A stretch of 64,000 nucleotides of DNA from Ectothiorhodospira haloalkaliphila ATCC 51935 (GTDB lineage Bacteria; Pseudomonadota; Gammaproteobacteria; Ectothiorhodospirales; Ectothiorhodospiraceae). The notes beneath the pieces were generated by a model, which was not told the origin of the DNA, searched no databases, and was given only the letters and a program-made list of their open reading frames with translations. The translations under genes and the position numbers were made by a program. Each line of letters starts with the position of its first letter. The stretch's first letter is position 1. The stretch lies in the NCBI RefSeq assembly GCF_000633935.1, contig NZ_KK214998.1, positions 255,451-319,450 on the forward strand, written 5' to 3'. Positions 37,955 through 44,847 of the stretch are shown here, one piece after another.

Positions 37955-37972
37955 CGGTAGGGAACACATTTT

Positions 37973-37996
37973 GGCCGGGAGGTTCCTCTCCCGGCC
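37973..37996 (+). terminator. Hairpin after prs
   Basis: GGCCGGGA / TCCCGGCC, 8-bp perfect stem with an 8-base loop, 18 bases after the prs stop, immediately before a second hairpin with a T-tract. Confidence 0.5.
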
Positions 37997-38002
37997 CCAT
38001 CG

Positions 38003-38032
38003 CCCCTCCTGGTCGCGGGAGGGGTTTCTTTT
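38003..38032 (+). terminator. Intrinsic terminator between prs and rplY
   Basis: CCCCTCC / GGAGGGG stem followed by TTTCTTTT (38025-38032). The rplY ATG lies only 19 bases beyond the T-tract, so any transcript of rplY from upstream must pass this hairpin. Confidence 0.75.
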
Positions 38033-38051
38033 GTAAGTCGGAGAGCAAGAC

Positions 38052-38690
38052 ATGAGTGCCAATTTTGAACTGCAAGCAGAGTCGCGTACGGAGCGGGGCA
38101 AGGGTGCGAGCCGCCGCCTGCGCCGGGCCGGCCGACTGCCCGCCATCATCTATGGCGCCGGCAAGGAACCCGTGAGCATCACCCTGGATCACAGCGCGGT
38201 CTGGCTGAGCCAGGAATACGAGGCCTTCTATTCCCATATCCTCAACGTAACGGTCGACGGCAAGCTGGAAAAGGCCATCGTGCGCGATCTGCAGCGCCAC
38301 CCCTATAAGCCCTTCCTGGTGCATATGGACCTGCAGCGCGTGAGTGACAATGAGCCCGTCCGTGTGCACGTACCCCTGCACTTCCTCAATGAAGAAACCT
38401 GTGTGGGCGTGAAGAAGGGTGGCGGCATGCTGAGCCACCAGTCCGTGGAAGTGGAAGTGGAGTGCCTGCCCCGTGACCTGCCCGAGTACATCGAGGTGGA
38501 CGTGGGCGAAATGAGCGTGGGCGATTCCCTGCACCTGTCTCAGCTGACCCTGCCCCAAGGCGTGAGCTTGACTGCACTGGCTCAGGGCCCCGATCACGAC
38601 CTGCCGGTGGTGAGCGTGCTCAAGACCCGTGGCGCTAGCACCGCCGAGGACGAAGAGTCTGAAGGTGGCGAGGAAACCCCCGAGGCCTGA
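38052..38690 (+). CDS. rplY: 50S ribosomal protein L25 (long, Ctc/TL5 form)
   Basis: 212 aa. Binds 5S rRNA. The N-terminal L25 domain (about 1-95, [25 protein letters not shown]) is followed by the C-terminal TL5/CTC domain (about 96-190) and an acidic tail ([15 protein letters not shown]). The form with the C-terminal domain is longer than the 94-aa E. coli L25 but common in other proteobacteria. GGAG at 38040-38043 is the ribosome site. Confidence 0.96.
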   Translation: MSANFELQAESRTERGKGASRRLRRAGRLPAIIYGAGKEPVSITLDHSAVWLSQEYEAFYSHILNVTVDGKLEKAIVRDLQRHPYKPFLVHMDLQRVSDNEPVRVHVPLHFLNEETCVGVKKGGGMLSHQSVEVEVECLPRDLPEYIEVDVGEMSVGDSLHLSQLTLPQGVSLTALAQGPDHDLPVVSVLKTRGASTAEDEESEGGEETPEA

Positions 38691-38732
38691 TGGGCTCACG
38701 GGGTTGACCGGGATCCGGAATGGACGCGTACC

Positions 38733-39317
38733 GTGAGTGAACAGGACACGATCCGCCTGATCGCGGGGCTGGGCAATCCCGGCCCCAAATATGACCGGAC
38801 CCGGCATAATGCCGGGTTCTGGTTTGTGGACGCCCTGGCCCGGCGTCACGGTGGGCAGTTCCGCTCCGAGAGTCGGTTTGCCGGTGATGTGGTCCGGGTG
38901 ACGATCGATGGGCAGGATGTCTGGCTGCTCAAGCCCATGGCCTACATGAACCACAGCGGGCAGCCCATTCGCCTGTTGTCGGACTTTTACCGGATTCCCG
39001 TAGCTTCCATTCTGGTGGTCCACGATGAGATCGATCTGCCTCCAGGTGCCGCCCGGATCAAGCGCGGCGGTGGCCATGGTGGCCACAATGGGCTGCGTCA
39101 TATCATGGCCCATCTGGGCAAGGACTTCCTGCGTCTCAGGCTGGGCGTGGGTCACCCCGGGCATCGGGATGACGTGGTACCTTTCGTCCTCAGCCGACCG
39201 GCCCCCGATGAGGATGTCGCCATCCAGGACAGCATCGATCGGGCCCTGGATCTCACCCCCCAAGTGGTCATCGGAGAGGTTCAAAAGGCCATGAATCAGC
39301 TCCATACCAGTCCTTAG
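38733..39317 (+). CDS. pth: Peptidyl-tRNA hydrolase
   Basis: 194 aa. Releases tRNA from stalled peptidyl-tRNA. GLGNPGPKYDRTRHNAGFW with the catalytic histidine, PMAYMNHSGQ, HDEIDLPPG and GHNGLRHI are diagnostic. GTG start. It follows rplY by 42 bases, the standard order. Confidence 0.97.
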   Translation: MSEQDTIRLIAGLGNPGPKYDRTRHNAGFWFVDALARRHGGQFRSESRFAGDVVRVTIDGQDVWLLKPMAYMNHSGQPIRLLSDFYRIPVASILVVHDEIDLPPGAARIKRGGGHGGHNGLRHIMAHLGKDFLRLRLGVGHPGHRDDVVPFVLSRPAPDEDVAIQDSIDRALDLTPQVVIGEVQKAMNQLHTSP

Positions 39318-39362
39318 CCCCACCTCCCAGACAAGAACTCAAGACCGGAGTCCGGACACCCC

Positions 39363-40454
39363 ATGAGCCTCAAATGCGGTATCGTCGGCCTGCCCAATGT
39401 GGGCAAGTCCACCCTGTTCAATGCCCTCACCAAGGCCGGTATCCAGGCCGAGAACTATCCCTTCTGCACCATCGACCCCAACGTGGGCGTCGTGCCGGTG
39501 CCTGATCCGCGTCTTGAGGTGCTGGCGGGGATCGTCAAGCCCGAGCGCGTGCTGCCAACCACCGTGGAGTTCGTGGACATCGCCGGACTGGTGGCTGGTG
39601 CCTCCAAGGGGGAGGGGTTGGGCAACCAGTTTCTGGCCCATATTCGCGAAACCGACGCCATTGCCCACGTGGTGCGCTGCTTCGAGAACGATGACGTGGT
39701 GCATGTGGCGGGCCGCGTGGACCCGGTGTCCGATATCGAGGTGATCCACACCGAGCTGGCCCTGGCGGACCTGGAGACGGTGGAAAAGGCGCTGACGCGA
39801 CTGGTGCGTAATGCCAAGTCCGGCAACAAGGACGCCATCGCCCGCAAGACCGTGGCAGAAAAGGCCCAGGCCGTGCTGGCAGAAGGTCTCCCGGCGCGCA
39901 TCGTGGAACTCACCGACGAGGAGCGTCCGCTGCTCAGGGAGTTGCAACTGATCACCGCCAAGCCGGCCATGTTCATCGCCAACGTCAACGATGATGGCTT
40001 CAGCGATAATCCGCTGCTGGAACGTGTGCGCGAACTCGCCGAGGCGGAGCATGCCCAGGTGATCCCTGTATGTGCCGCCATCGAGGCCGAAATCGCCCAG
40101 TTGGAAGAAGACGAGAAGGTGGAATTTCTGTCCGAGATGGGCCTGGAGGAGCCGGGTCTGGATCGAGTGATCCGTGGCGCCTACGATCTTCTGGGGCTGC
40201 AGACCTTCTTTACGGCTGGTGTGAAGGAGGTTCGCGCCTGGACCGTCAAGCGCGGTGCCACCGCCCCCCGTGCCGCCGGAGCGATTCACACGGACTTCGA
40301 GAAGGGTTTCATTCGCGCCGAAGTGATCGCCTACGACGACTATGTGGCCTGCAAGGGTGAGCAGGGCGCCAAGGATGCCGGCAAATGGCGCCTGGAAGGC
40401 AAGGAATACATCATGAAGGAAGGCGATGTGGTGCACTTCCGTTTCAATGTGTAG
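39363..40454 (+). CDS. ychF: Redox-regulated ATPase/GTPase YchF
   Basis: 363 aa, Obg-family P-loop protein that prefers ATP. G1 loop [15 protein letters not shown]3 DIAGLV, a coiled coil insert, and a C-terminal TGS domain ([24 protein letters not shown]). Associated with ribosomes and oxidative-stress response in E. coli. It follows pth after 45 bases. Confidence 0.97.
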   Translation: MSLKCGIVGLPNVGKSTLFNALTKAGIQAENYPFCTIDPNVGVVPVPDPRLEVLAGIVKPERVLPTTVEFVDIAGLVAGASKGEGLGNQFLAHIRETDAIAHVVRCFENDDVVHVAGRVDPVSDIEVIHTELALADLETVEKALTRLVRNAKSGNKDAIARKTVAEKAQAVLAEGLPARIVELTDEERPLLRELQLITAKPAMFIANVNDDGFSDNPLLERVRELAEAEHAQVIPVCAAIEAEIAQLEEDEKVEFLSEMGLEEPGLDRVIRGAYDLLGLQTFFTAGVKEVRAWTVKRGATAPRAAGAIHTDFEKGFIRAEVIAYDDYVACKGEQGAKDAGKWRLEGKEYIMKEGDVVHFRFNV

Positions 40455-40457
40455 GCC

Positions 40458-40486
40458 TTGACAATTCGGGCGAAAACCACGAAAAT
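40458..40486 (+). promoter_or_regulatory. Promoter of tRNA-Met
   Basis: TTGACA at 40458-40463, 17-base spacer, GAAAAT at 40481-40486, predicted start 7-8 bases before the tRNA. Starts right after the ychF stop. Confidence 0.65.
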
Positions 40487-40500
40487 CCTGCGCTTCCCAA

Positions 40501-40577
40501 GGCTACGTAGCTCAGCTGGTTAGAGCATCGCACTCATAATGCGGGGGTCGGTGGTTCGAATCCACCCGTAGCCACCA
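40501..40577 (+). tRNA. tRNA-Met (elongator, anticodon CAT)
   Basis: 77 bases with encoded CCA. Acceptor GGCTACG/CGTAGCC is fully paired, unlike the mismatched end of initiator tRNA. Anticodon CAT at 40535-40537, T-arm GGTTCGAATCC. Very similar to the E. coli elongator tRNA-Met. An Ile(CAT) identity is possible in principle but the acceptor stem matches tRNA-Met. Confidence 0.95.
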
Positions 40578-40604
40578 TCTGCACCCTGACGTGTGTCAGG
40601 CAGC

Positions 40605-40633
40605 AAAAAGCCCGGATTTTATCCGGGCTTTTT
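40605..40633 (+). terminator. Intrinsic terminator after tRNA-Met
   Basis: Perfect 12-bp stem AAAAAGCCCGGA / TCCGGGCTTTTT with loop TTTTA. It is symmetric, so it can act in both directions. It ends only 24 bases before the next gene. Confidence 0.92.
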
Positions 40634-40657
40634 GCGTTCATGGAGGCCCCATTGGCC

Positions 40658-41284
40658 ATGACGGAAACCCTCGCTGTCTTGTTGATGGGCGCGGCGCTTG
40701 GCCTGTCTGCCGGGGTGGCGCCTGGCCCCTTGCTGGCCCTGGTGATCTCCGAGACCCTGCAGCACGGTTTGCGTGCCGGCATGAAGGTTGCCTTGGCACC
40801 GCTGCTGACGGATCTGCCCATCATCCTGCTCACCCTGTTCATCCTGGCGCAGTTGGCCCATGTGGATCAGGTGCTGGGCGGGTTGTCGATCATCGGCGCT
40901 GGCGTGGTGGCCTGGCTGGGGTGGGACTCGCTGCGATTTCGCCCGGCTGGCCCGGGCGCCGGCGTGCTGCCCCGGGAGCGCTCGCTGCAAAAGGCTGCGC
41001 TGGCCAACATGCTCAGCCCGCATCCCTATCTGTTCTGGCTCAGCGTGGGCGGCCCCATCGTCATCCGCGCGTCCGAGTCCGGCCCCTGGGTTCCCGTGGG
41101 CTTTGTCACGGTCTTTTACGTATTGCTCATTGGTGCCAAGGTGGGCATCGCCCTGATGACCGCGTGGGCCCGCCCCTGGCTGGCAGGACGGGGCTATGTG
41201 ATGACGGTGCGGGCGCTGGGGGTGGTGCTGTTGGCTCTGGCCGCGGTGCTGTTGTATGAGGGGGTGCGGACCCTGCTGGGTTGA
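40658..41284 (+). CDS. LysE-family amino-acid/metabolite exporter
   Basis: 208 aa with about six membrane helices. The opening MTETLAVLLMGAALGLSAGVAPGP matches the LysE/RhtB translocator family (conserved GxxPGP). It should export an amino acid or related compound; the substrate cannot be told. The ATG at 40658 has GGAGG 11 bases upstream; an in-frame ATG at 40640 is an alternative. It lies directly behind the tRNA-Met terminator, leaving little room for a promoter. Confidence 0.88.
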   Translation: MTETLAVLLMGAALGLSAGVAPGPLLALVISETLQHGLRAGMKVALAPLLTDLPIILLTLFILAQLAHVDQVLGGLSIIGAGVVAWLGWDSLRFRPAGPGAGVLPRERSLQKAALANMLSPHPYLFWLSVGGPIVIRASESGPWVPVGFVTVFYVLLIGAKVGIALMTAWARPWLAGRGYVMTVRALGVVLLALAAVLLYEGVRTLLG

Positions 41285-41369
41285 GAACCCGGGGTCGAGC
41301 TCGTGAGCATGGAGTCCTGTACCAGTGTATCCGGCTTGATTCGCGTCCCGATCGAGACACAACGGTTGC

Positions 41370-41873
41370 TCAAGGCGGCGAGGCTCGTGTTGCGGTGAAA
41401 GCCTTCCCACCGACCTCATCTCCCGGTTCGATTCCGTGGCGCTCGAACCAGCCCGCATTCACCTCCAGGGCGAAGCGCACCGGCTCAGAGGCGGTGTGCG
41501 AATCGGTGGTTTCCGGTTGCATGGTCATGATCTCGATGATGCGATGATCGGCACTGATAAAGGCCACGTCCAGAGGAATGAGGGTGTTTTTCATCCACAT
41601 GCCGTAACGGGCCTCCCGGGGCCACACAAAGAGCATCCCCTGGCCTTCCGGCAGATGCTCGCGGAACATCAGGCCCTGACGGCGGCTGGCCGGATCCGCA
41701 GCCACTTCCACCATGACGGTGTGTTCGCCAATGGTGAGCGGCAGCAGCAGGGGGGCGCCAGCATCGGCTGGGGGTGAGTAGCGCAGCAGGGGAAGGCAGG
41801 CCGTCAGCAGCAATGCGCCAACGAGGATTGCCCACAGCAGTTTCCGGGACGGGCCGGAGGGCCTGGATGGCAT
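41370..41873 (-). CDS. DUF192 family exported protein, probable lipoprotein
   Basis: 167 aa. Hydrophobic N-terminus ending in LLLTAC (cysteine 26), a plausible lipobox. The mature part is a DUF192 domain: VEVAADPASRRQGLMFRE, GMLFVWP, YGMWMKNTLIPLDVAFIS and EVNAGWFERHGI. Function of the family is unknown; it is usually exported. It is 55 bases downstream of hslO on the same strand. Confidence 0.88.
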   Translation of the reverse strand: MPSRPSGPSRKLLWAILVGALLLTACLPLLRYSPPADAGAPLLLPLTIGEHTVMVEVAADPASRRQGLMFREHLPEGQGMLFVWPREARYGMWMKNTLIPLDVAFISADHRIIEIMTMQPETTDSHTASEPVRFALEVNAGWFERHGIEPGDEVGGKAFTATRASPP

Positions 41874-41928
41874 GAGTCAGTGCTCCCTTCAGGGGGTGTC
41901 CACCACCTCGGTCGGCTCGGCGCCCGGA

Positions 41929-42786
41929 CTAGTGCAGGGTCGGCGGCGATTCATCGAAGAGGGCCGCCACAGCGGCGGCATCCAGCCGGTATTCCCGGTT
42001 GGCCAGGTCGTCACGGATGACCACCTCGCCTTGTTCGCTCAAGACGGATTCCACCTGCTCGCGTCCCAGGGAGCGCAGCATGTTGCGTACCTTGGTCCAG
42101 TCCTCCGGCGCGTCGTGGATGACCCGGCGGGGCTCGAAGACGCGCACCGTCTCCTCGGGGAAGAGGCGCGTGAGCAGGTTCTGCGCCGGGAGTTCAATCT
42201 GCTCCTGCGGGGTGACGGTGGAGGCCAGTTGCTCGACACGGTTCCAGCCATCCGGATCCCGGGCGTCGGCCTCGGGCAGCTTTTGCAGCAGCAGGCCGGC
42301 GACGCCGGTCCGGGTGGCGGCCAGGAAGAGTCGGGAGGGCAGTTGGTCTGACAGCCCCAGGTAGTGCTCGAACATGCTGGCGATGCGCTCCCCCTGCATG
42401 GGGACCACGCTCTGCCAGGGCTGGCGCATGGTGGGCATGTCCAGGGAAAGGAGCAACTGACCATCACCCAGGAGCTGTGGAGCGGGTGCCGGCTCGATGC
42501 GGGGCTCGGTCTGGGCCATGGCCCGCAGATTCAGGCGCTCGTCGCAGTCCACCACCAGCAGGGAGATGGGGCCGTCACCCTTCAGTTGAAAGGTGATCCT
42601 TCCGGGTTGCTTGAGCGATTCGGAGATCAGCAGGGCAGTGGCGCACATCTCGCCCAGCAGTTCGGTGGCCGGAAAGGGGTAGTCCCGTTCCGCCATGACC
42701 TGTTGCCATACCGGCCCCAGGCGCACCACGGCGCCGCGGATGTCCAGGTCCTCGAGCAGGAAGCGCTGCAGTTGATCCTGGCTCAT
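41929..42786 (-). CDS. hslO: Hsp33-like chaperone lacking the redox zinc site
   Basis: 285 aa. N-terminal and linker domains match Hsp33 well (RGAVVRL, ELLGEMCATALLISESLKQPGRITFQLKGDGPI, MQGERIASMFEHYLGLSDQLP, LRSLGREQVESVLSEQGEV). In normal Hsp33 the C-terminal domain holds CxC and CxxC that bind zinc and switch the chaperone on under oxidative stress. Here, aligning with E. coli, those four positions read A, E, D and A (in RRVIHDAPEDW and VVIRDDLANREY). The reading frame is intact and strongly coding, so this is a natural cysteine-less variant and not a frameshift. It is translationally coupled (ATGA) to the ArsC/Spx-like gene. Confidence 0.93.
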   Translation of the reverse strand: MSQDQLQRFLLEDLDIRGAVVRLGPVWQQVMAERDYPFPATELLGEMCATALLISESLKQPGRITFQLKGDGPISLLVVDCDERLNLRAMAQTEPRIEPAPAPQLLGDGQLLLSLDMPTMRQPWQSVVPMQGERIASMFEHYLGLSDQLPSRLFLAATRTGVAGLLLQKLPEADARDPDGWNRVEQLASTVTPQEQIELPAQNLLTRLFPEETVRVFEPRRVIHDAPEDWTKVRNMLRSLGREQVESVLSEQGEVVIRDDLANREYRLDAAAVAALFDESPPTLH

Positions 42787-43151
42787 GCCAGCACCGCCTT
42801 GTACTGATCGGCGTCAAAGCCCACCAGCACCTCCGTGCCCCTCTCCAGCACCGGTCGCCTGATCAGGGTCGGGTGCGTCTCCATCAAATCACGGGCGCGG
42901 CTCTCGTCCAGTGGATCACGTGCCTCCTGCGGAAGCTTGCGCCAGGTGAGGCCCCGACGGTTGATCAGGGCGGCCCAGCCCACGGCCTGGTTCCAGTGAG
43001 GCAGTCGTGAGGCGACCACGCCTGTTTTCTTGTAGTCGATGAAGGTGTACTCGATACCGTGATCATTCAGCCAGGCGATGGCCTTTTTCATGGTGTCGCA
43101 GTTCTTGATGCCGTATAGGCGGCAGACAGAGTCTTGCTCGAGGTGGGGCAT
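42783..43151 (-). CDS. ArsC/Spx-family protein YffB
   Basis: 122 aa thioredoxin-fold protein. A single conserved cysteine C18 in YGIKNCDTMKKA, then DYKKTGV, the GWAALINRRGLTWRKL segment and RRPVLERG match the YffB branch of the arsenate-reductase-like family; a glutathione-dependent thiol reductase role is assumed for the family. ATGA overlap with the Hsp33 gene. Confidence 0.9.
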   Translation of the reverse strand: MPHLEQDSVCRLYGIKNCDTMKKAIAWLNDHGIEYTFIDYKKTGVVASRLPHWNQAVGWAALINRRGLTWRKLPQEARDPLDESRARDLMETHPTLIRRPVLERGTEVLVGFDADQYKAVLA

Positions 43152-43186
43152 GGGAGGGGATGCGGGCCTGTGTGTACGAGTCCCGG

Positions 43187-43192
43187 ATTATA
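43187..43192 (-). promoter_or_regulatory. -10 element before the yffB-hslO operon
   Basis: Perfect TATAAT on the minus strand, 35 bases before the start at 43151. The -35 region (GTTCCC) is weak. The intergenic region to the antenna operon otherwise contains the large hairpin at 43293-43380. Confidence 0.5.
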
Positions 43193-43292
43193 ACGCCCTG
43201 CCCGGCAACGGGAACATGCTTCCGGTGTGTCAGATGGTTGGGTAAGGGGAGAGGGTGGTGGCAGATAGAAAGAAGGGGGAAGGGGGTGGAAC

Positions 43293-43380
43293 GGTAGAGG
43301 CGGCTGACAAACCGCGCCGGGTGGGACTCTGCAAAAGTCACCATCCAGCGTTTCAGGGGGTTGTCAGCGCGGCCTCTACC
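43293..43380 (-). terminator. Large stem-loop downstream of the antenna genes
   Basis: Outer arms GGTAGAGGC / GCCTCTACC and inner arms GGCTGACAA / TTGTCAGC are fully complementary, separated by small internal loops, with a ~50-base partly self-complementary head. It begins 30 bases after the LH beta stop (in the direction of transcription). Such 3' hairpins end or stabilise antenna mRNAs in purple bacteria; no long T-tract follows. Confidence 0.65.
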
Positions 43381-43410
43381 CGCACCGCGACTTCCGATGC
43401 CGCGAAGACC

Positions 43411-43551
43411 TCAGTAGAAGGGTCTCCACAGGAACACCAGGAAGTGGGCAGCCGCCGCCAGCACCATGAACACGGTGAAGGTGGTCTTGAACTGCTCGTG
43501 GAATTCCTTGGCTTGTTCTTCGCTCAGGCCGGAGATGCTGTCTTCGTTCAT
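43411..43551 (-). CDS. pucB: Light-harvesting antenna beta polypeptide
   Basis: 46 aa; too short for usual gene callers. Translation begins MNEDSISGLSEEQAKEFHE and ends HFLVFLWRPFY. The SGLSEEQAKEFHEQF segment is the beta-chain signature, and the histidine in AAAAHFL is the axial ligand of bacteriochlorophyll in the single membrane helix. GAGG lies upstream of the ATG. It lies 18 bases downstream of the alpha gene. Assignment to LH2 (puc) rather than LH1 (puf) rests mainly on the alpha partner. Confidence 0.93.
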   Translation of the reverse strand: MNEDSISGLSEEQAKEFHEQFKTTFTVFMVLAAAAHFLVFLWRPFY

Positions 43552-43569
43552 GGTCTAGGTCCTCGTCGC

Positions 43570-43773
43570 TCAGGCGATGTCTTGGGTGGCTTCAACAACT
43601 TCGCCGCGCAGCGGGTTGTAGTCGTCGTTGCTGTAGACAAAAGCGTGAACCACCAGGGCCACCACCAGAACGGCCATCAGGATCGGCATCAGCCAGGTGC
43701 CGGGGTTGACCACCAGCCACAGCTTCCAGTCGTCGCTCGGGTTGCTGGGCTTCTTCGCTCTGTATTCGCTCAT
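43570..43773 (-). CDS. pucA: Light-harvesting antenna alpha polypeptide (LH2-like)
   Basis: 67 aa. One membrane helix with the bacteriochlorophyll-binding histidine in ALVVHAFVYS, preceded by WKLWLVVNPGTWL. The VVNP segment resembles LH2 alpha chains; LH1 alpha usually has a D-P-R-R segment there. The C-terminus (YNPLRGEVVEATQDIA) is longer than in many alpha chains. The third of three nearby ATGs (43773) is chosen, nine bases after AAGAGG. It precedes the beta gene, opposite to the usual beta-alpha order of puc and puf operons. No reaction-centre or bacteriochlorophyll genes are adjacent. Confidence 0.93.
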   Translation of the reverse strand: MSEYRAKKPSNPSDDWKLWLVVNPGTWLMPILMAVLVVALVVHAFVYSNDDYNPLRGEVVEATQDIA

Positions 43774-43800
43774 GGACATCATCCTCTTGAGATTGAAGGC

Positions 43801-43816
43801 GGGTCTGCGCAGACCC
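43801..43816. promoter_or_regulatory. Perfect 16-bp palindrome in the antenna leader
   Basis: GGGTCTGCGCAGACCC, perfect dyad symmetry without spacer, 27 bases before the pucA start and within the predicted mRNA leader. May be an operator or an RNA hairpin affecting translation. Confidence 0.55.
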
Positions 43817-43913
43817 TGAACACAACACATGGTGCTAATCACGAGCGTGGCGGGCTATGCTCCCCGAGTCACCCGAAAGTGGCGGGAATGACCCTGCTCG
43901 TAGTCCGGGTGTG

Positions 43914-43941
43914 AGTCTACGTTGACACGGGGGGATGTCAA
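43914..43941 (-). promoter_or_regulatory. Antenna operon promoter with overlapping inverted repeat
   Basis: On the minus strand: perfect -35 TTGACA (43936-43941), 16-base spacer, TAGACT (43914-43919), giving a leader of about 135 bases. The -35 is one arm of a perfect inverted repeat TTGACA-N8-TGTCAA (43922-43941), suited to a repressor or activator. It is not the TGT-N12-ACA site of PpsR/CrtJ. Confidence 0.6.
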
Positions 43942-44021
43942 GGCAAGTGGACGCCCGCTTTGCCAGGACAGCCCCATAACCCTTCAAAGTGTTGAGCCAA
44001 ATCATGAATAACGAGGTGCCC

Positions 44022-44225
44022 ATGACCCGGATACACATCACTGGAATGAGCTGCGGCCATTGCGAGGCCAGCGTGGAAAAGGCCCTGACGAACGTGCCTG
44101 GTGTGGACCAGGTGGTGCGAGTGGATCGCCAGCGGGAGGAGGCGGTGGTGGAGGGGCCTGCCGCTGCCCAGGCCCTGGAGGAGGCCATCATTCGCCTGGG
44201 TTTTCAGGCAAAGGTGACGGAATAA
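44022..44225 (+). CDS. Heavy-metal-associated (HMA) domain protein, CopZ-like
   Basis: 67 aa. Single HMA domain with the metal-binding GMSCGHC near the N-terminus and the ferredoxin-like pattern to the end. Likely a cytoplasmic copper(I) chaperone. The ATG at 44022 follows GAGG by six bases; an earlier in-frame ATG at 43989-44007 lacks one. It is divergent from the antenna operon and followed at once by an RND pump remnant. Confidence 0.9.
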   Translation: MTRIHITGMSCGHCEASVEKALTNVPGVDQVVRVDRQREEAVVEGPAAAQALEEAIIRLGFQAKVTE

Positions 44226-44245
44226 GTCCCGTCTTCACCGGTCCA

Positions 44246-44751
44246 ATGGACCTCCATACGTCGAGATCCGGATCGAGCCCCCTGGTGATCCTGACCACCG
44301 TGCCCCTGGCTGTGGTCGGGGCGTTGCTGGGTCTGTGGCTCACCGGGCAGAGTCTCAACATCATAGTCAGATCGGCATCGTGATGCTCATTGGCCTGGCC
44401 GCCAAGAATGGCATCCTGATCGTGGAGTTCACCAACCAGCTGCGGGATGCGGGGCAGGCCTTCGGCGAGGCCCTGGTGGAGGCGGCCCGCATTCGTTTGC
44501 GGCCGGTACTGATGACTGCTGTCACCACGGTGATGGGCACGCTGCCGCTCATTCTGGCCAGTGGTCCGGGGTCGGAAAGCCGGTTCGTGATCGGCACGGT
44601 GGTATTTTCCGGGGTGTTGTTCGCGACCCTGTTCACCCTGTTCGTGGTGCCGGTGGCCTACCAGACCCTGGCCCGACGCACGGGTTCGCCCGGTGATACC
44701 GGCCGTCGCATCGATGCCCTCGATCATCAACACGGACCGGCGGAGGTGTGA
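44246..44751 (+). pseudogene. Remnant of an RND efflux pump (3' end, frameshifted)
   Basis: Only the last ~160 residues of a ~1,000-residue HAE1/AcrB-type inner-membrane pump are left. The first part (PLVILTTVPLAVVGALLGLWLTGQSLNI) is in one frame; the rest (SQIGIVMLIGLAAKNGILIVEFTNQLRDAG ... TLFTLFVVPVAYQTLARR) continues in another. At about 44363-44366 the sequence reads AACATCATAGTCAG where AACATCTATAGTCAG (N-I-Y-S-Q) is expected, so one lost T explains the shift. The 5' part of the gene is missing entirely. It cannot make a working transporter. Confidence 0.9.
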
Positions 44752-44847
44752 AGTCGGAGAGCCCTGGCTCTTGATCTCGCGTAAAATGCAGATCTCGCGT
44801 GAAGATCCGGAGTGGCTGCCGTGCTTAAGGATCTGAGAGGAGGGCTC

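Noticed and set aside
40501..40577. CAT-anticodon tRNA as initiator or as tRNA-Ile with modified C
   Set aside because: The fully paired acceptor stem excludes the initiator, and the sequence is very close to E. coli elongator tRNA-Met; Ile identity has no positive support.
41929..42786. Missing Hsp33 cysteines explained by a frameshift near the C-terminus
   Set aside because: Residues around and after the lost cysteines (LRSLGREQVESVLSEQGEV, REYRLDAAAVAALF) stay aligned with the family in the same frame.
43922..43941. PpsR/CrtJ site at the antenna promoter
   Set aside because: The arms run TTGACA-N8-TGTCAA; the known site is TGT-N12-ACA, with half-sites in the opposite orientation and other spacing.
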